Source: Histoplasma ohiense (Eukaryota > Ascomycota > Eurotiomycetes > Onygenales > Ajellomycetaceae). From it: a stretch of 64,000 nt of DNA. The position numbers and the translations under genes are program-made. The notes under the pieces were generated by a model. It was not told where the DNA came from, did not search any database, and saw only the letters and a program-made list of their open reading frames with translations. This document shows, in pieces, positions 1 to 12,300 of the stretch (positions are counted from its first letter, which is position 1; every line of letters starts with the position of its first letter). The DNA is taken from contig JAEVHH010000001.1 in NCBI GenBank assembly GCA_017607445.1, forward strand, positions 2,294,001 through 2,358,000, read 5' to 3'.

Positions 1-290
1 GTAGTGACAGTGTTCATTCCCTGTGCACCGAAGGCTAATGACGCTCCAAGGAGAGCAGCAGATTGAGCGTTGGGTTTGGACGGGACTGGCGGCCGATGTT
101 TGGGCCTTTGCGAACCTGCCTCTCCCAGGCCCAAGTCGCGATTTAGATCGCCAGCCATGCTAGGATCTGATTGGTAGCCACTCAATGATTTTTCTGGCTC
201 TCTGTTTGTGGTTCCGAAGTTCGAATATTGCAACCGTGCTCCACGGTTATTTGATATTAGATTTCCGTAATTGAGGAGTTCAAGTTTCAT
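1..290 (-). CDS. 5' part of an unrecognised protein, cut by the left window edge
   Basis: Reading the minus strand from an ATG at 290-288, 96 codons stay open to the window edge, so the gene continues to the left. I do not recognise the protein. The visible part is polar, with a basic proline-rich patch (KHRPPVPSKPNAQ) followed by a small-residue stretch (SAALLGASLAFGAQG). This is typical of disordered cytoplasmic or cortical scaffold proteins, but that is not diagnostic. A second in-frame ATG at 158-156 (MAGDLNRDL) is an equally possible start, because the first 44 residues lack a strong signature and could be 5' UTR. The open frame at the edge and the proline-rich composition are what I see. 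That it is a real gene is inference. Confidence 0.5.
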   Translation of the reverse strand, partial: MKLELLNYGNLISNNRGARLQYSNFGTTNREPEKSLSGYQSDPSMAGDLNRDLGLGEAGSQRPKHRPPVPSKPNAQSAALLGASLAFGAQGMNTVT

Positions 291-2046
291 AAACTCCTTG
301 TATAACGCTGCGAATTGCCCAGGCAGGTCGACAAAGCATCATGCCCTCGAGGCAGTCAAGTTTCCTTCCGTACGTTGCATTGAGAGTTTTTCAGTGGTTG
401 TTGATGGGTCGTTGATACTAGCAGAGTTACCCAGAGACTAAATAGTTCTTAACTCTGGCCTCTCAGCCCTATGGAGGCCCCATCTGACAGAACCATATCA
501 CATCGGGTTGTTAACGAAGTCGAAAATTTTTATTTTCGAACAATCATTATTATTTGGCTATAATAACGGTTTGATATGATGTACATGTACTTTGCATATA
601 TTCTGGGTACTCGCGATCCTCCTCCTCACTATCTTCAAGTAATAAGAATGAAGAGGTGCCCGAGAAAGGGCCACAGCTAAAGAATACTTGTAAATATATA
701 CTTGTGAGCAAGAAAAATTCCCCCGTGTCTCGTACACAAGTTGGGTTTTGATGCTTTCATTTATCTCGGCACCAACCTACCCTCTGCTCAATTTTGCCGT
801 CAGAACGTATGAATATGATAATTTCCACATCTCCTTCCCCAAAATTATATTATCTCAATACATACGCACTGCCAAAGTTCCTATACTAGCACAAAATTAA
901 GCTAGAGAGATGAAGAATTCAAATATAATGGCGTTGTATTGATTAGATAGTAATATGTGCTAGACGTTCAGCGCAGATATCTTGAGGAGATGCAAGCTAT
1001 GGATCGCATTCGAAGGACCATGAGCCGGGCAGATGCATCCGTTCTTTTTCGTGCTCGTGGGTCTCTGGAGGAAAAAAAAAAAAAAAAAAACCCTTCAAGA
1101 TGGCTTTCCCCAAGAAGGTCTCAACTGGCCGGTGCAAGGTGCCTCGCCGCGTCTCATTGACCTGAGCCATGACTGCAGGATTACTGAGAGCCTGCACTGA
1201 GGAAATTTCTCCACAAACTCCGCCTTCGCAACTCTGGGCCCTTCAGGATGAAGTGTGTATGGTTACCGGGAGCTGCAGGCAAGAAGTCACGTCATTCGGT
1301 CCCGTCTGTAGTGCTCATGGCTTAAATGAATAATAAGTTAGATATATCCTGTTGAAAACATTCATATGTATTTCTTTCTAACGAGGAAGGTTTCGCACAC
1401 GAATTTTCCAAACGCCACAGGTTCTCAAAAACGTGATTTTTCAATGAGCTACTCCATACCTACAAATTAGAGATATGGACATGGAAATTAGTGGTATCAA
1501 GAAATACCAATTGCCCCAGCAAATAGATTTGTTGGGCTATACTCATTCGAAGTCATAAGATGCATCTCAATTCATTAACAAACCAACCATTTCTTCTCGG
1601 ATGCTTCTCTATGAATTCCAAGGTAGTTGTGTATTTTCTATTTGGGATTGACGTCAAGACATATTTCTTACTCGAGGGACAGCCCACTTTTCGGAACCTT
1701 TGGTCTAAGGCAACTCAAACCACTGCTTATCATGGCGAATACAACATCACTCGCCCGGGGTTAAATGAGCAGATTAGGGATCAGGTTTATGTTGCGCTTA
1801 TAGTTAACTAGTGAGCTGTATTAGTAATACCAGGGGGCTTCCGGCAATCTTGGCGAAGCCTCAGCTAAGATAAGATAAGCTCAGCTCAGCCGGTGACATC
1901 AGATCACGTGCAGATGTGCTGCCTTCGCGTTGTGCTGCCTAGAGCAAGAGAAGGCAGCGGTTGGGCCAGCGGATGATCCAGCGTCATGACTCCAGAGTGG
2001 TGTTGGGCAGAGCCTCAGTTCTTCTCTTGATCCTCATATTTTCAAA
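291..2046. other. Intergenic region between the left-edge gene and LIG4
   Basis: No convincing gene is seen. Short open frames here lack ATG starts or family features. The stretch holds an A19 run (1072-1090), AT-rich patches around 530-600 and 840-960, and presumably the divergent promoters of the left-edge gene and LIG4. Confidence 0.6.
1072..1090. repeat. A19 homopolymer
   Basis: An uninterrupted run of 19 A in intergenic DNA upstream of LIG4. No retroelement sequence is attached to it, so it is best read as a simple repeat. Confidence 0.9.
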
Positions 2047-5000
2047 ATGGATTCGGATGGAGAAGGTGAGCCAAACGGTTCAAGACAGCAAGACTCGACC
2101 GCGAATGACCTGGACGAGAAGTAACATCCCCAAATGCCCTCCCGGAAAATGCCCGTTAACATGTGCCTAGATATCCCAATCCCCCTCGCAACCACTCACC
2201 TACCTTGCCATTTCATGATTTATTCCTGACCCTGTTTAATCCTCTCAATGAGAACAAAAAGCGTCCAACCGGCCCAGCGGCTGCCCGAAGAAAGGTGGGT
2301 CCTCATGGACAGGGCGCTGCTGTCCATCTGAGCCCACAAGAGCGGCGAAGGGACATAATTCAGAGATTCATTTCGCGATGGCGGAAAGAAGTGGGCGACG
2401 ACATATTTCCTGCATTTCGTTTGATAATTCCTGAAAAAGACCGAGATCGTGCCATGTATGGATTGAAGGAGAAAGCCATCGGAAAATTGCTTGTGAAAGT
2501 TATGAAAATTGATAAAAACTCGGAGGATGGATTTAGCTTGTTGAACTGGAAGGTGCCAGGCCAGAGCTTTGCGAGTAGAATGGCTGGCGATTTTGCTGGT
2601 CGCTGTTTCGAAGTCATATCAAAGAGGCCTTTGAGGACTGAGGTGGGTGATATGACAATCGATGAAGTCAATGAGCAGCTAGATAAATTGTCCGCAGCCT
2701 CGAAGGAGGATGAGCAGGTGCCTATTCTCGCGTATTTTTACCGAAGGATGAACCCTGAGGAGTTGATGTGGCTTATACGGATTATTCTACGGCAAATGAA
2801 AGTCGGTGCCACAGAACGGACGTTTTTCAGCATCTGGCATCCGGATGCAGAGGCATTGTTTAGTATATCTAGCAGCCTTCGGCGAGTTTGTTGGCAACTT
2901 TATAATCCTGATGTTCGTTTGGAAGGGGATGAAACAAAAGTCACTCTTATGCAGTGTTTTCAACCCCAGCTTGCTCAGTTTCAAATGCAATCGTTTGAAC
3001 ATATGATCAAAAGGATGAGGTTGGCTGAGGACGACCCAACCTTTTGGATTGAGGAAAAGCTTGACGGGGAACGCATACAGCTTCATATGAAGCCGGACGA
3101 TTCAATACCTGGAGGTAAGAGGTTTGGCTTCTGGTCTCGAAAGGCCAAGGAATATACGTATCTGTACGGCAATGGGTTGTTGGATGAAAATGGGGCACTC
3201 ACAAGGCATCTTCAAGACGCTTTTGCAGATGGTGTTCAGAGCATCATTCTAGACGGAGAGATGATCACATGGGACCCAGAGCACGACGCGATTGTCCCTT
3301 TCGGGACTCTTAAGACTGCCGCATTGGCTGAGCAAAGAAACCCATTCTCGACAGGACAGCGGCCTCTATTCCGTATATTTGATATCCTTTACCTGAACGG
3401 CCGACCGCTCACAAGATACACCCTGAAGGACCGCAGAAAAGCTCTTGAAGCAAGTGTGATTCCTGTACATCGCCGTTTTGAAATCCACACATATGATATT
3501 GGCCACAGTGCCGCTGATATCGACCCCTTACTCCGGAAGGTAGTCGCAGAGGCATCTGAAGGTCTTGTTCTTAAAAATCCCAACTCTCCTTATCGATTAA
3601 ACGAACGTCACGACGACTGGATGAAGGTTAAGCCCGAGTATATGACCGAGTTCGGTGAATCTCTTGATTGCATTGTAATCGGCGGGTATTACGGTTCTGG
3701 CCGTCGTGGTGGCGCCCTATCAAGTTTCCTATGTGGACTAAGGGTCGATGGCTCTCACTCCAAAACAGGTGATCACCCTACAAGATGCTATTCGTTTTGC
3801 AAAGTGGGAGGAGGGTTTACTGCTGCCGATTATGCCAATATTCGCCATCATACCGATGGGAAGTGGATGGATTGGGATCCAAAACGACCACCCACTGAAT
3901 ACATCGAGCTTGCTGGAGGTGACCTACAGTATGAACGTCCTGACGTATGGATAAAGCCCGAGGATTCGGTTGTTCTATGTGTAAAGGCCTCATCCGTTAC
4001 CTCAACTGACCAGTTTCGCCTTGGCCTTACTGTGCGATTCCCGCGCTTTAAACGACTTCGTATGGATAAAGACTGGCGAAGTGCCTTGTCGATCCAGGAG
4101 TTTTTGGATCTTAAGTCAAATGTCGAAAGGGAAGTGAAAGAAAAGGAATTCAAGGTTGACGACTCTCGCAAAGTGCGGCACCGGAAGACTGTCAAAAAGC
4201 CCCTGACGATTGCCGGTTATGACGGAGGCAAGAAGATTGAATATGTTGGTCCTTCTGGGAAATTGTTTGATGGACTCAATTTTTGTGAGTGTCATCAGTT
4301 CTTTACGTTTTCGATTTTGGATGATATACTCACATAACCACACTCTCACTAGTTATCATGACCGAATCAGTTCATCAGCCGAAGAAAACCAAGGCTCAAC
4401 TGGAACAACTCGTGAAAGCCAATGGCGGTAAGATATATCAGACGAATAATGCTGCTGAAAACACAATTTGCATCGCCGATCGCAGTAAGTTTAAGACGAT
4501 ATATATATATTTGAGTACATCGTATGAGCAGGACTTATGTTAACGCATCTCAGGAACTGTGAAAGTAGCTTCGCTTCAGAAAAACGCGAAAGAGAACGTC
4601 ATCAGGCCATCATGGCTATTTGACTGCTTAACACAAAACGAGAAGGATCGTGGTCTTCCGGACCTGCTTCTTCCACTGGAACCAAAGTTAGTTCATGTCC
4701 CACATTCCAGCTCTTCCCCTTCTCGTTGTATCCAATATCTAATCGCTCTCTTTCAACCTCACAAGACACATGTTTTTCACAACAACAGATCAGGAGGAAG
4801 AAATCGCAGAACACGTAGATAAATATTCCGATAGCTATGCCCGAGATATCGATGTCTCGGAACTCAAACAGGTCATTTCCATTCCCTATCCTAGCGTTCT
4901 ATTCATTTTATTTCTTTCCTTTTTTCTTTTTTCAGGTTTCAAGAACATAAAGTCAAATGGGAACTGACCATCCCCACAGCTCCTCGATAGCATGCACCCA

Positions 5001-5597
5001 GCCCCCGCGCTGCTACCTTCCAGTCTATCCGATCTAGAATCCCAACTTGAATCCCACAGCCTGAACGAACGGAAACCAACCACCCCAACAATATCCAACA
5101 CCTCAACATGCCCCGGCTGGCTTTTCAAAGGACTAGTCATATACTTTGCCACGCCCCCGTCCATGTCGAACGAGGGAAACGGCAAAATGCCACACGTTCT
5201 GCCACAACGTCTCTACCTCGCTTCCAACCTGGTAAAGTTCGCCGGCGGCGAAGTCATCACGGACGACGATGGCGACATGAAGGATGCGCGCATCACGCAT
5301 GTTGTCGTTGACAGCAATCCACCCGGTGACAAGGCAGCTATGGCAGCGGCGGACGTTGCTAGCATCAGGAGGATGATTTCATCCCGTGCTGGGGTTAGTA
5401 AACGGATTCCGCATATTGTTGGGGTTGAGTGGGTGGAGGAGAGTTGGGGTGAGCGGACGTTGGTTGATGAGGAAAGTATGTAAATGGAGCTCATCCTCTC
5501 CTGCAACCACCCTTTTTTATCCGTATAGAAATTTGGACATTGGACAGAAATGCTAATGTATCGGTTGTGTTTTAATTCAGGATTTACACCAAAGTGA
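2047..5597 (+). CDS. LIG4: DNA ligase IV (non-homologous end joining)
   Basis: ATP-dependent DNA ligase that seals double-strand breaks in the nucleus with XRCC4/Lif1-type partners. I read seven exons: 2047-2120, 2171-4284, 4353-4484, 4554-4686, 4766-4871, 4980-5475 and 5581-5597, giving 1023 aa, a normal length for fungal Lig4. The N-terminal ligase domain is followed by the nucleotidyltransferase motif EEKLDGER, with the AMP-accepting Lys near residue 321. The later motifs LDGEM, EGLVLKNP and WMKVKPEY are present, followed by the OB-fold. BRCT repeats follow at about 720-820 and 890-1015, the second ending near GVEWVEESW. The start gives MDSDGEGEPNG and joins exon 2 to read DEKYPNPPRNH, as in related proteins. 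The last exon is only 17 nt (the end of an Arg codon, then FTPK and stop); without it the protein would end early at 5483. Identification is very secure; the junctions are inferred from consensus and frame. Confidence 0.95.
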
Positions 5598-6370
5598 AAA
5601 GGTTGTATTGCTGTGTGCATACATGCATTGGAGGTGTGGAGCGCAAAAATGGCTTTTGAAGTAAGAACAGGCTCCCCTTAACGGATAGTTCCTTGCTCGC
5701 TCCATGACCTATTTTCCATCAGATGGAAAGAGAATCAGGCTGTTCGCTGTAGCCAAAGGTATCTGGATATCACGTACATATTTTGGAATAGCTGATGGGT
5801 CTGGATTACGATGTTTATAATGGTATGATACAAACCCTTTGAATATAAGTCGGCATAATTTTTCCATGGGCAGTAAGGCTGTAGCACCTGTCGTATAAAA
5901 CCCTCTGAGAAATTTGGTTGCAAAAACGAGATTGTAGAGCGTTCATCCTTTACAAGACAATAAGATATATTAGAAATATGACCTTTTGGGTTTCGCCTGC
6001 ATCTTCAGGGCTCCCAAACCGGCCATTCCCATGCTTAGAACCAGATACGTAGTAGCACTATTAGCAAACCCTGCCTTATGATGGTTATGGTTGAGCTGTT
6101 GCACTGCCCAAACAGCACTGGAAAAGATATACATATGTGAATACATAAGAAGTAATGATCTAGTGCATTACACTTAGATATAATTATTTATTTAACTAAA
6201 TACTGGGATATATAGATCTAGGAAATAATTCTAAGAATTAAATATATAAGTTTTGAAACATAACGATGTATATAAGTATAAGTAAGTAATAGTGCACCAT
6301 TATCCTTGCTGTCTTCTTGGCCAACCCCAAGGGCGCACGCACTTTTGGTGTTATTACAAAGCCTGACTAT

Positions 6371-7072
6371 CTACAGGCCAGCTGTGGAAGTGAGAGAGTA
6401 TACCTTGATCTGGCGCAGAATTGAGATATCCACTTCAAGCTTGGATGACACTTGTTGAGGAATTGCTGTGATGGCAAGCATCAACTGCCTTTTGTGGAGC
6501 GTAACTTGAAGGAGTGTGTGTGCTTCAGCATTGGGGCTTACAAGGCTCTTCGTCAACATATAAAAGGCATCAATTCTCTTCACAAATGCCTGAGCCAACT
6601 GCTCTTCCATCACCTGAGGCGGGAACTACCAACTCTCAATCAGATAATCTACCACTATGTACATGTACATGTACATGTACCAGCATGTTTCCTGGCTTGA
6701 GATCCGCATACATGAAGAAACACGGTATGACCGGGAATGTATGTACATGTACATACATGTACCTCTGCAACCAGAGCTCTATCAGCGTCTTCTGGAATCT
6801 GGCTATCCTCAATTTTTGTCATAAGAGTCCGTTCCCCGCCATTGTCATGGTCAATTCAACAATCCCGACGCTCTCCACCAAGTGGGATGCAGATGAGATG
6901 GGAATAAATCAATGCTGAGCTGCTCTAGTTGTTCCGCATCCATCAATGGGAGGCATTTTCCTGCAATGTGACCCATGATGCAAGTGGTCAACATCCAACA
7001 CTCTTCTGCTGCTGACAACTTGATAAATTCAAGAACCTGAGGTGCATTTAATGTTGTGTGTTTTGCACCCAA
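6371..7072 (-). pseudogene. Possible decayed or fragmentary coding sequence
   Basis: Minus-strand fragments have protein-like composition but do not join into one clean gene. One, around 7072-6851, contains LEFIKLSAAEECWM. A second, around 6820-6765, contains IEDSQIPEDADRAL. A third, about 6613-6371, contains QAFVKRIDAFYMLTKSL. They are separated by stops and by the ATGTAC repeats, in AT-rich DNA. They could be exons of an unrecognised gene with introns, or remains of a dead gene or element. I do not recognise a family. Confidence 0.25.
6657..6680. repeat. (ATGTAC)4 palindromic repeat
   Basis: Four perfect copies of the hexamer ATGTAC, which reads as overlapping GTACATGTAC palindromes. A related imperfect cluster lies about 60 bp downstream (6740-6762). 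Confidence 0.9.
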
Positions 7073-7788
7073 TTCAAGTGCACGCGCTTAGTTCACGAGA
7101 CGCTGAGATAGACCCTGTTTGAAGTATAGATTGAAGGGTAGCTTTGATGTAAATACCTGGCCCATATTTTCAGAAGATATTTACATTTCTCTCCACCGAA
7201 AGAAAACCTTTTTAGCTGTGCCAACCGCTGAAAATCCTTTCCCCCTTTTTTTGCCAAAGCAGCAACTATTGTTCCAAAGCAAACTAAAATTAATCGGGGC
7301 TTTCCAAGGAAACAACGGTCCCAAGGCCAAATGCAGCAACATTTCTCTCTCAGGGGTTATCTCAGTTGACCCGGGCTCTCTGCTCCAAATTTAACTAGAA
7401 TAGTGTGTAAGCAAGAATGAGCTTGCACTAACCTCTGAGTCGAGAGCAACCTTATTCAACAAAATCTCATTGAGAGTTTGAGAGACAATATAGTTTATAT
7501 GAGAATATGAAATAGTCTTGTTATATAATTAATAAATTTGAATTCTTCATTTCTATACTTATCCAAAACCAAACTACCCTGCTCTTGAAACACCCGACCG
7601 CAATCAAGATGCCGTGACGAAAGCTTTTTTGAAAAATATATATTTTGAAAAAAAATATATATAGAGGTCAAGGTAAAAGCAAAGGAAAGCAAACAACATG
7701 GCATGGACCTTTAAGATTTGTGGACCAAGAGTCATTCATACAAGACAAGTAATAAGGGCGGGGAGCAAAAAAAGAGATGAATAACAAG

Positions 7789-9321
7789 TCATCCTAGATC
7801 ATCCATGGATATTGGAATCCACCTTCGCGGAATCTTGTGGCTCGTATATCCTGCCCCACCTGTCCCCACATAGAGCCCCGCAGAAGAAGAAGAAAGTGAT
7901 GATGGTGATGACGACCGCATCATCGCCTTTCTCGGCGGAAGCCAGGGCTTTGCTCGACCGGGGACGTCACTACGTAGTTTACCACGGCGTTGCATGTTCA
8001 TTTCCAAGACGACGATTCGAAGAAAATCGCCGTTCTCTCTGGGCTCTCTATGGCGGGGAAGGTGGAATCGTGGACGGTCATCTTCTTCGTCGTCTTCGTA
8101 TTCTCCATCTTCTTCGCCTTCTTCATCTTCATCTTCCACTTCGTCTTCCCCATCGTTCACATCTTCGTCTTGGCAGTCAAGGTCAGATTCATAGCCATTC
8201 TCAGTCGCGGCTGGGAGATATACACATTTTCTGCGTCTTTTCTTGACCGTTGACAAGTTGTATGTCTGCATTTGAATGCACGCTGTGCATCTGGTGGGTT
8301 CAACAGGATTTCCTCGTGGAGACTCGCTGTAGATATGGATATCTGCTGCGGATATTGTTAAGGGGTTTACGTAGCGGCAGAGTGCCGGCGAAGGGGTGTT
8401 TTTCATTAGAACGGGGTGTTTATCGTCCGTTAGTTCTGGAGAGAATGCGAAAAAGGATCGTGTCAAGAAATCTTCGGATCGCACGGAGGGGGCTGTGAAA
8501 TTAGAGACGCTTTGGGCAGCGGATCTGATCGCTCGGAGGGACGCAGTGAGGTTGGATTTGACGGTTGCCCCTAATTTTGGAAGGGCTCGGAAGGAGTTCG
8601 ACCTGTATACTGGCATATTTGTGGGAGTTTCATCGATGTACATGAGGTCCTCTGGTAATGACGTGGAGAGGAGAGGATGGTCTTGGGAACAGGCCTCGCT
8701 GGGCGAGAAGACACGCTGCTTCCGAACGAACGGCAATCGTTGGGGAGTGGTAAGGGATGGTGTCGGCGGGTCACCGAGCGGGGTGGGAATATCGTCATCG
8801 TTATCTAATGACGGGATAGAGTCTAACGATAATGATCTTACTGAATCAGGGGTCTCTGATCCGGTTCGCAGGTTACTGTCGTCGTCATCATCCAACACGT
8901 TTGGAGGACTCAGAAGAACGTGAAGAGAGGATTGCCTTGAGGGTCGGACCATTCCTCCAGATTGGTTTCCAGATACATCCTCAGAGAACAAGGAATCGAA
9001 ATATCCTGCATCGCTTCTATCCAATAAATGACTCTGCTTTCGACCAGTCCAAGTCCGTGGCACTGGAATTGCCGTTGCTTGTAGTAGGTTTGAAACATGA
9101 AGAGGGACAGAAAGCTCCGATCGTGCCAATGAACTAGAGCGTGATTTCACCGGTTCATTTAGTCGATTCTGTTTCGGCTTGATTTTGAGAGGAGTGATAG
9201 TTGGTCTCTGGCATTTTTGCTTAGGGGGAATGAAAACGGGATTTGTAGGTGGATTGAAAATTACAGCCGAGACTACAGGAGCGGCCTTCTCATCCTGCAG
9301 CTGGAAGTTTGCATTCATCAT
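7789..9321 (-). CDS. Conserved fungal protein of unknown function with an acidic tract
   Basis: A single uninterrupted 510-aa frame beginning with a double ATG (9321-9316). No enzymatic domain is recognised. The N-terminal half is rich in Ser, Pro and Asp and looks disordered. A Glu/Asp tract lies around residues 390-420 (EDEVEDEDEEGEEDGEYEDD), and a basic cluster (VKKRRRKCVY) just before it could be a nuclear localisation signal. The C-terminal segment GDFLRIVVLEMNMQRRGKLR, then WLPPRK and finally IPRRWIPIS, looks like the conserved core and resembles unannotated proteins I recall from other Eurotiomycetes. A nuclear role is only a guess. The 8-bp tandem repeat at 9446-9509 lies just upstream, in the expected 5' UTR or promoter. 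Confidence 0.8.
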   Translation of the reverse strand: MMNANFQLQDEKAAPVVSAVIFNPPTNPVFIPPKQKCQRPTITPLKIKPKQNRLNEPVKSRSSSLARSELSVPLHVSNLLQATAIPVPRTWTGRKQSHLLDRSDAGYFDSLFSEDVSGNQSGGMVRPSRQSSLHVLLSPPNVLDDDDDSNLRTGSETPDSVRSLSLDSIPSLDNDDDIPTPLGDPPTPSLTTPQRLPFVRKQRVFSPSEACSQDHPLLSTSLPEDLMYIDETPTNMPVYRSNSFRALPKLGATVKSNLTASLRAIRSAAQSVSNFTAPSVRSEDFLTRSFFAFSPELTDDKHPVLMKNTPSPALCRYVNPLTISAADIHIYSESPRGNPVEPTRCTACIQMQTYNLSTVKKRRRKCVYLPAATENGYESDLDCQDEDVNDGEDEVEDEDEEGEEDGEYEDDEEDDRPRFHLPRHREPRENGDFLRIVVLEMNMQRRGKLRSDVPGRAKPWLPPRKAMMRSSSPSSLSSSSAGLYVGTGGAGYTSHKIPRRWIPISMDDLG

Positions 9322-12300
9322 CGTAGAGTTGAATCGGAAGGTCTAGGCAGCCATCGCCATGGGTTATCACCTTCTCAAGGACTCGATAGTAAGAGTAGGT
9401 GGCTATTTCGTGGACTGAGGCGGGAAGCAAGCGTCAACGCACACACGTAGAGACGTAGAGACGTAGAGACGTAGAGACGTAGAGACGTAGAGACGTAGAG
9501 ACGTAGAGAGCCACTCTGAAGTTCAGCTCTCGACAGGCCCAATAGACAGAAAGTCTGCTCTACTCGTAGTTTTTGTGTCAACTTTTCCGAGATAAAACTC
9601 TTGGAACCATGTCGTCTTATATCACACGACAGAGCAGTTTATATGATCCGCTAAGCGCACGGGCATAGCAGGCCGAAGAAGAAGAGTGGACCACAGAAAT
9701 AAAAACTTCGTAAAGACGTGAAAGAAAAGAGAGAAAGGAAGAGAAGAGAGGGCTGTCGAAGAGATCGAGAGCCGGAGTGGTTGGTGAAGTGGAATATTTA
9801 ACCTTGGAATGAACGCCAGGCGGGTACCTCACCGCACAGAAACCGTGGGGCGGTACCTCCACTAACTTCGCCTGCTGACGGATACACGTATGTATGTATG
9901 TACTGTACAAGTACATGCGACGTCATGACCGCCAATCGCTGCGCAGAACGAGGATTCGCTTGATGCCCAACAAACCTCAACATCTCAGCACATCTTCCAG
10001 GCGCGGGCGCATGGGGGGATGCAGCGCCCGAATCGTTGCTATTGGCAAGGAACAGCGCAACCCGTGAACATATTGTGCGTCACATACTCTCCAATGACCG
10101 TCTTCGAATTGTCATGACTGTCCTTCCGTCCTGCTCCTTTTGCCCTGTGGGGAATCGATCCACCCGCAGCGGGCCGCTCATCACTGTTGGTACCTGCAGG
10201 CACTTCATTCTAAAATCCCCACGATCAGCCAAGCAGTGTTATTTTATTCATTCTTGACCCCAGGACAAGTGCTTCAAGTTTCTTGGCTTCTTCAGACACA
10301 CCACAGCATTCGTGTGTACAAAGTGATTTTAGCCCTCCTCCCAGCCGAAGAAAGCAACCACCTCTTTGCTTCACTTCCTGTAAACCTTTTCAAATTACTA
10401 GTAAATAACTAATGCGTGAGAGCAAACTTTCGATCAGCCGCCCAGTTTTATTTACGCGATGAAAATCTTTCTATCATAACAAATAATAGAGTCTTCCCTC
10501 ATTGGAATAAGGGGTATATAGATCGAACACTCTACAGAATACACTCGTGGACATCTCATACGAGAGGTTTCAACAACTACTACCTGTGATGAGATGATCC
10601 CATACGCCTCGATTCTTCTATGCCACTCGAAATCGAACATCTAGAAGTGTTCGTACAACCCAACAGATCATCCAAAAGAAACATTTATTTAACGTCAACA
10701 AATAAAATAAAGGGCCAGAACAGAGGCACCATGGAGAGATACTATCTCCCTCATCCTCCCCCGAATCATCAAAGAAAAATGGAAGACCGCTCACCGCTTT
10801 CTTTGCATAAACACCAGTTCATAACAGGATCAATTTCCGCCACAATAAATTCGTCTCCACAATCGGATATCCCATCAGATCTACAATCGACGAATCCCCA
10901 ACAAACCCTCCAGCTCCGCCATCATCCAGCCTATTCCCGCTGAAGTTGGCTAGCAGTTATTAGCATAACTCTCATACCATATGACGGATTTATGATGGAA
11001 ATATGCCTCCCGCTCCGCTGCTTGGTGAGCCAAACATGGCTCCCCGTTACAGACACAGCTCGAAATTGCGTGTTGTTTGTACTGTTCCTGCACGGCGCGA
11101 ATTCCACAACTTGGAACTCATACACACGAATGTTCCGGTCTCCTCTCCCCGTTGTGCCAATCTCAGACGTTGCATTGCGTTTTTTAAAAGCAGCAAGGAG
11201 GAGGGTTTGGACCCGGAACGCATCCGAGATTTCCCAGATAGAACGACTGTCATTCTCCAATCATTTAGTTGATTGCGTTGGAGTTCTCGATGATTCATGG
11301 ACCTTGGCAGTACTTGCTGATGAATTTTCCCTTGCAATCCTGATATAGTATGTGCATGTTTTCATCATTTCCTCCATTACTGGTTGGTTTGGCGTGTCTA
11401 ATACAGACGTAGTTAATGACCATTCGTTTATCATGCAGAATTCCTTTACTTTCTGCATTTTCGTTCTTTGTTTTGTCATCGTATCTCTCGAAGAGTCTCC
11501 TCACCTCTGTCTGGTATACTATGTAGGCCTGGAAGAAGGTGGTAAAATGCGATTCTAGAACTCGTATTCTGTGCCATCTTATGTCGGCAGCGTTAATAGG
11601 TCTCATGAGTATTTGAAGTAATATTTTGCGGTTAGAGGCGGCTGAGCCGAGATCGTTACAACTTCGCTTTTGTAAGAAATTAGACCAAGCCCCAAGACGT
11701 ACGCTGCTACAAATTCTTTCTTCGCAACCGCATACTATGTATATATACAGCGTTCAATTGCACTTTCTGTGACCGTACGGGCCTCGCGGAAAGCCGATGG
11801 GGCTACACGATATCACTAATTTTGTCGTGGAGTCGGCAGCAAGGAGCTTGCCAAGAACTGACCTGCTATATCGAAGAGCTCCTACTCTTTGCTGAACTGA
11901 TACGCGCTTGACTGTACTTGTTATCAACACGTTATCATCTGGAGTGGAGAGATATTGGGTGAACTTCCGTGTAAATTATCGGCCTTTGGAAGAAAAAGAT
12001 ATGGAAAGCGTATGTGGCTACGGCGCGTATTTATATGGGTGGACAACTTGTAAAATGCGACCTCCTTCGTTTCCATCTGTAGCTCATCTGTTGGAATATA
12101 CATGCACGGTAAGAATGATAAAAATCAGTTAGGGAAGGTGTTCAAGAAACATGGTAGAGTGTGCCAACTATCACCCTTTCCACCGAGAATAAAGTTTTGA
12201 TGTCCCATCATTGGAGAGATCCATTGTCACCCCCCGTTCATTTAAATAATTTCAACTTCTCTTCAGTCCTCAGTCTCCATCACGCTATCTACTAGTACCC

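Larger units (their letters stand above)
5598..7788. other. AT-rich spacer between LIG4 and the 7789-9321 gene
   Basis: A gene-poor stretch with a strongly AT-rich patch (about 6130-6300), ATGTAC repeats and scattered minus-strand coding-like fragments described separately. No intact gene is evident. LIG4 and the next gene converge on it, so both 3' UTRs lie here. Confidence 0.6.

Noticed and set aside
7812..8498. Several plus-strand frames, some Ser-rich
   Set aside because: They are the antisense of the acidic and low-complexity part of the minus-strand 510-aa gene.
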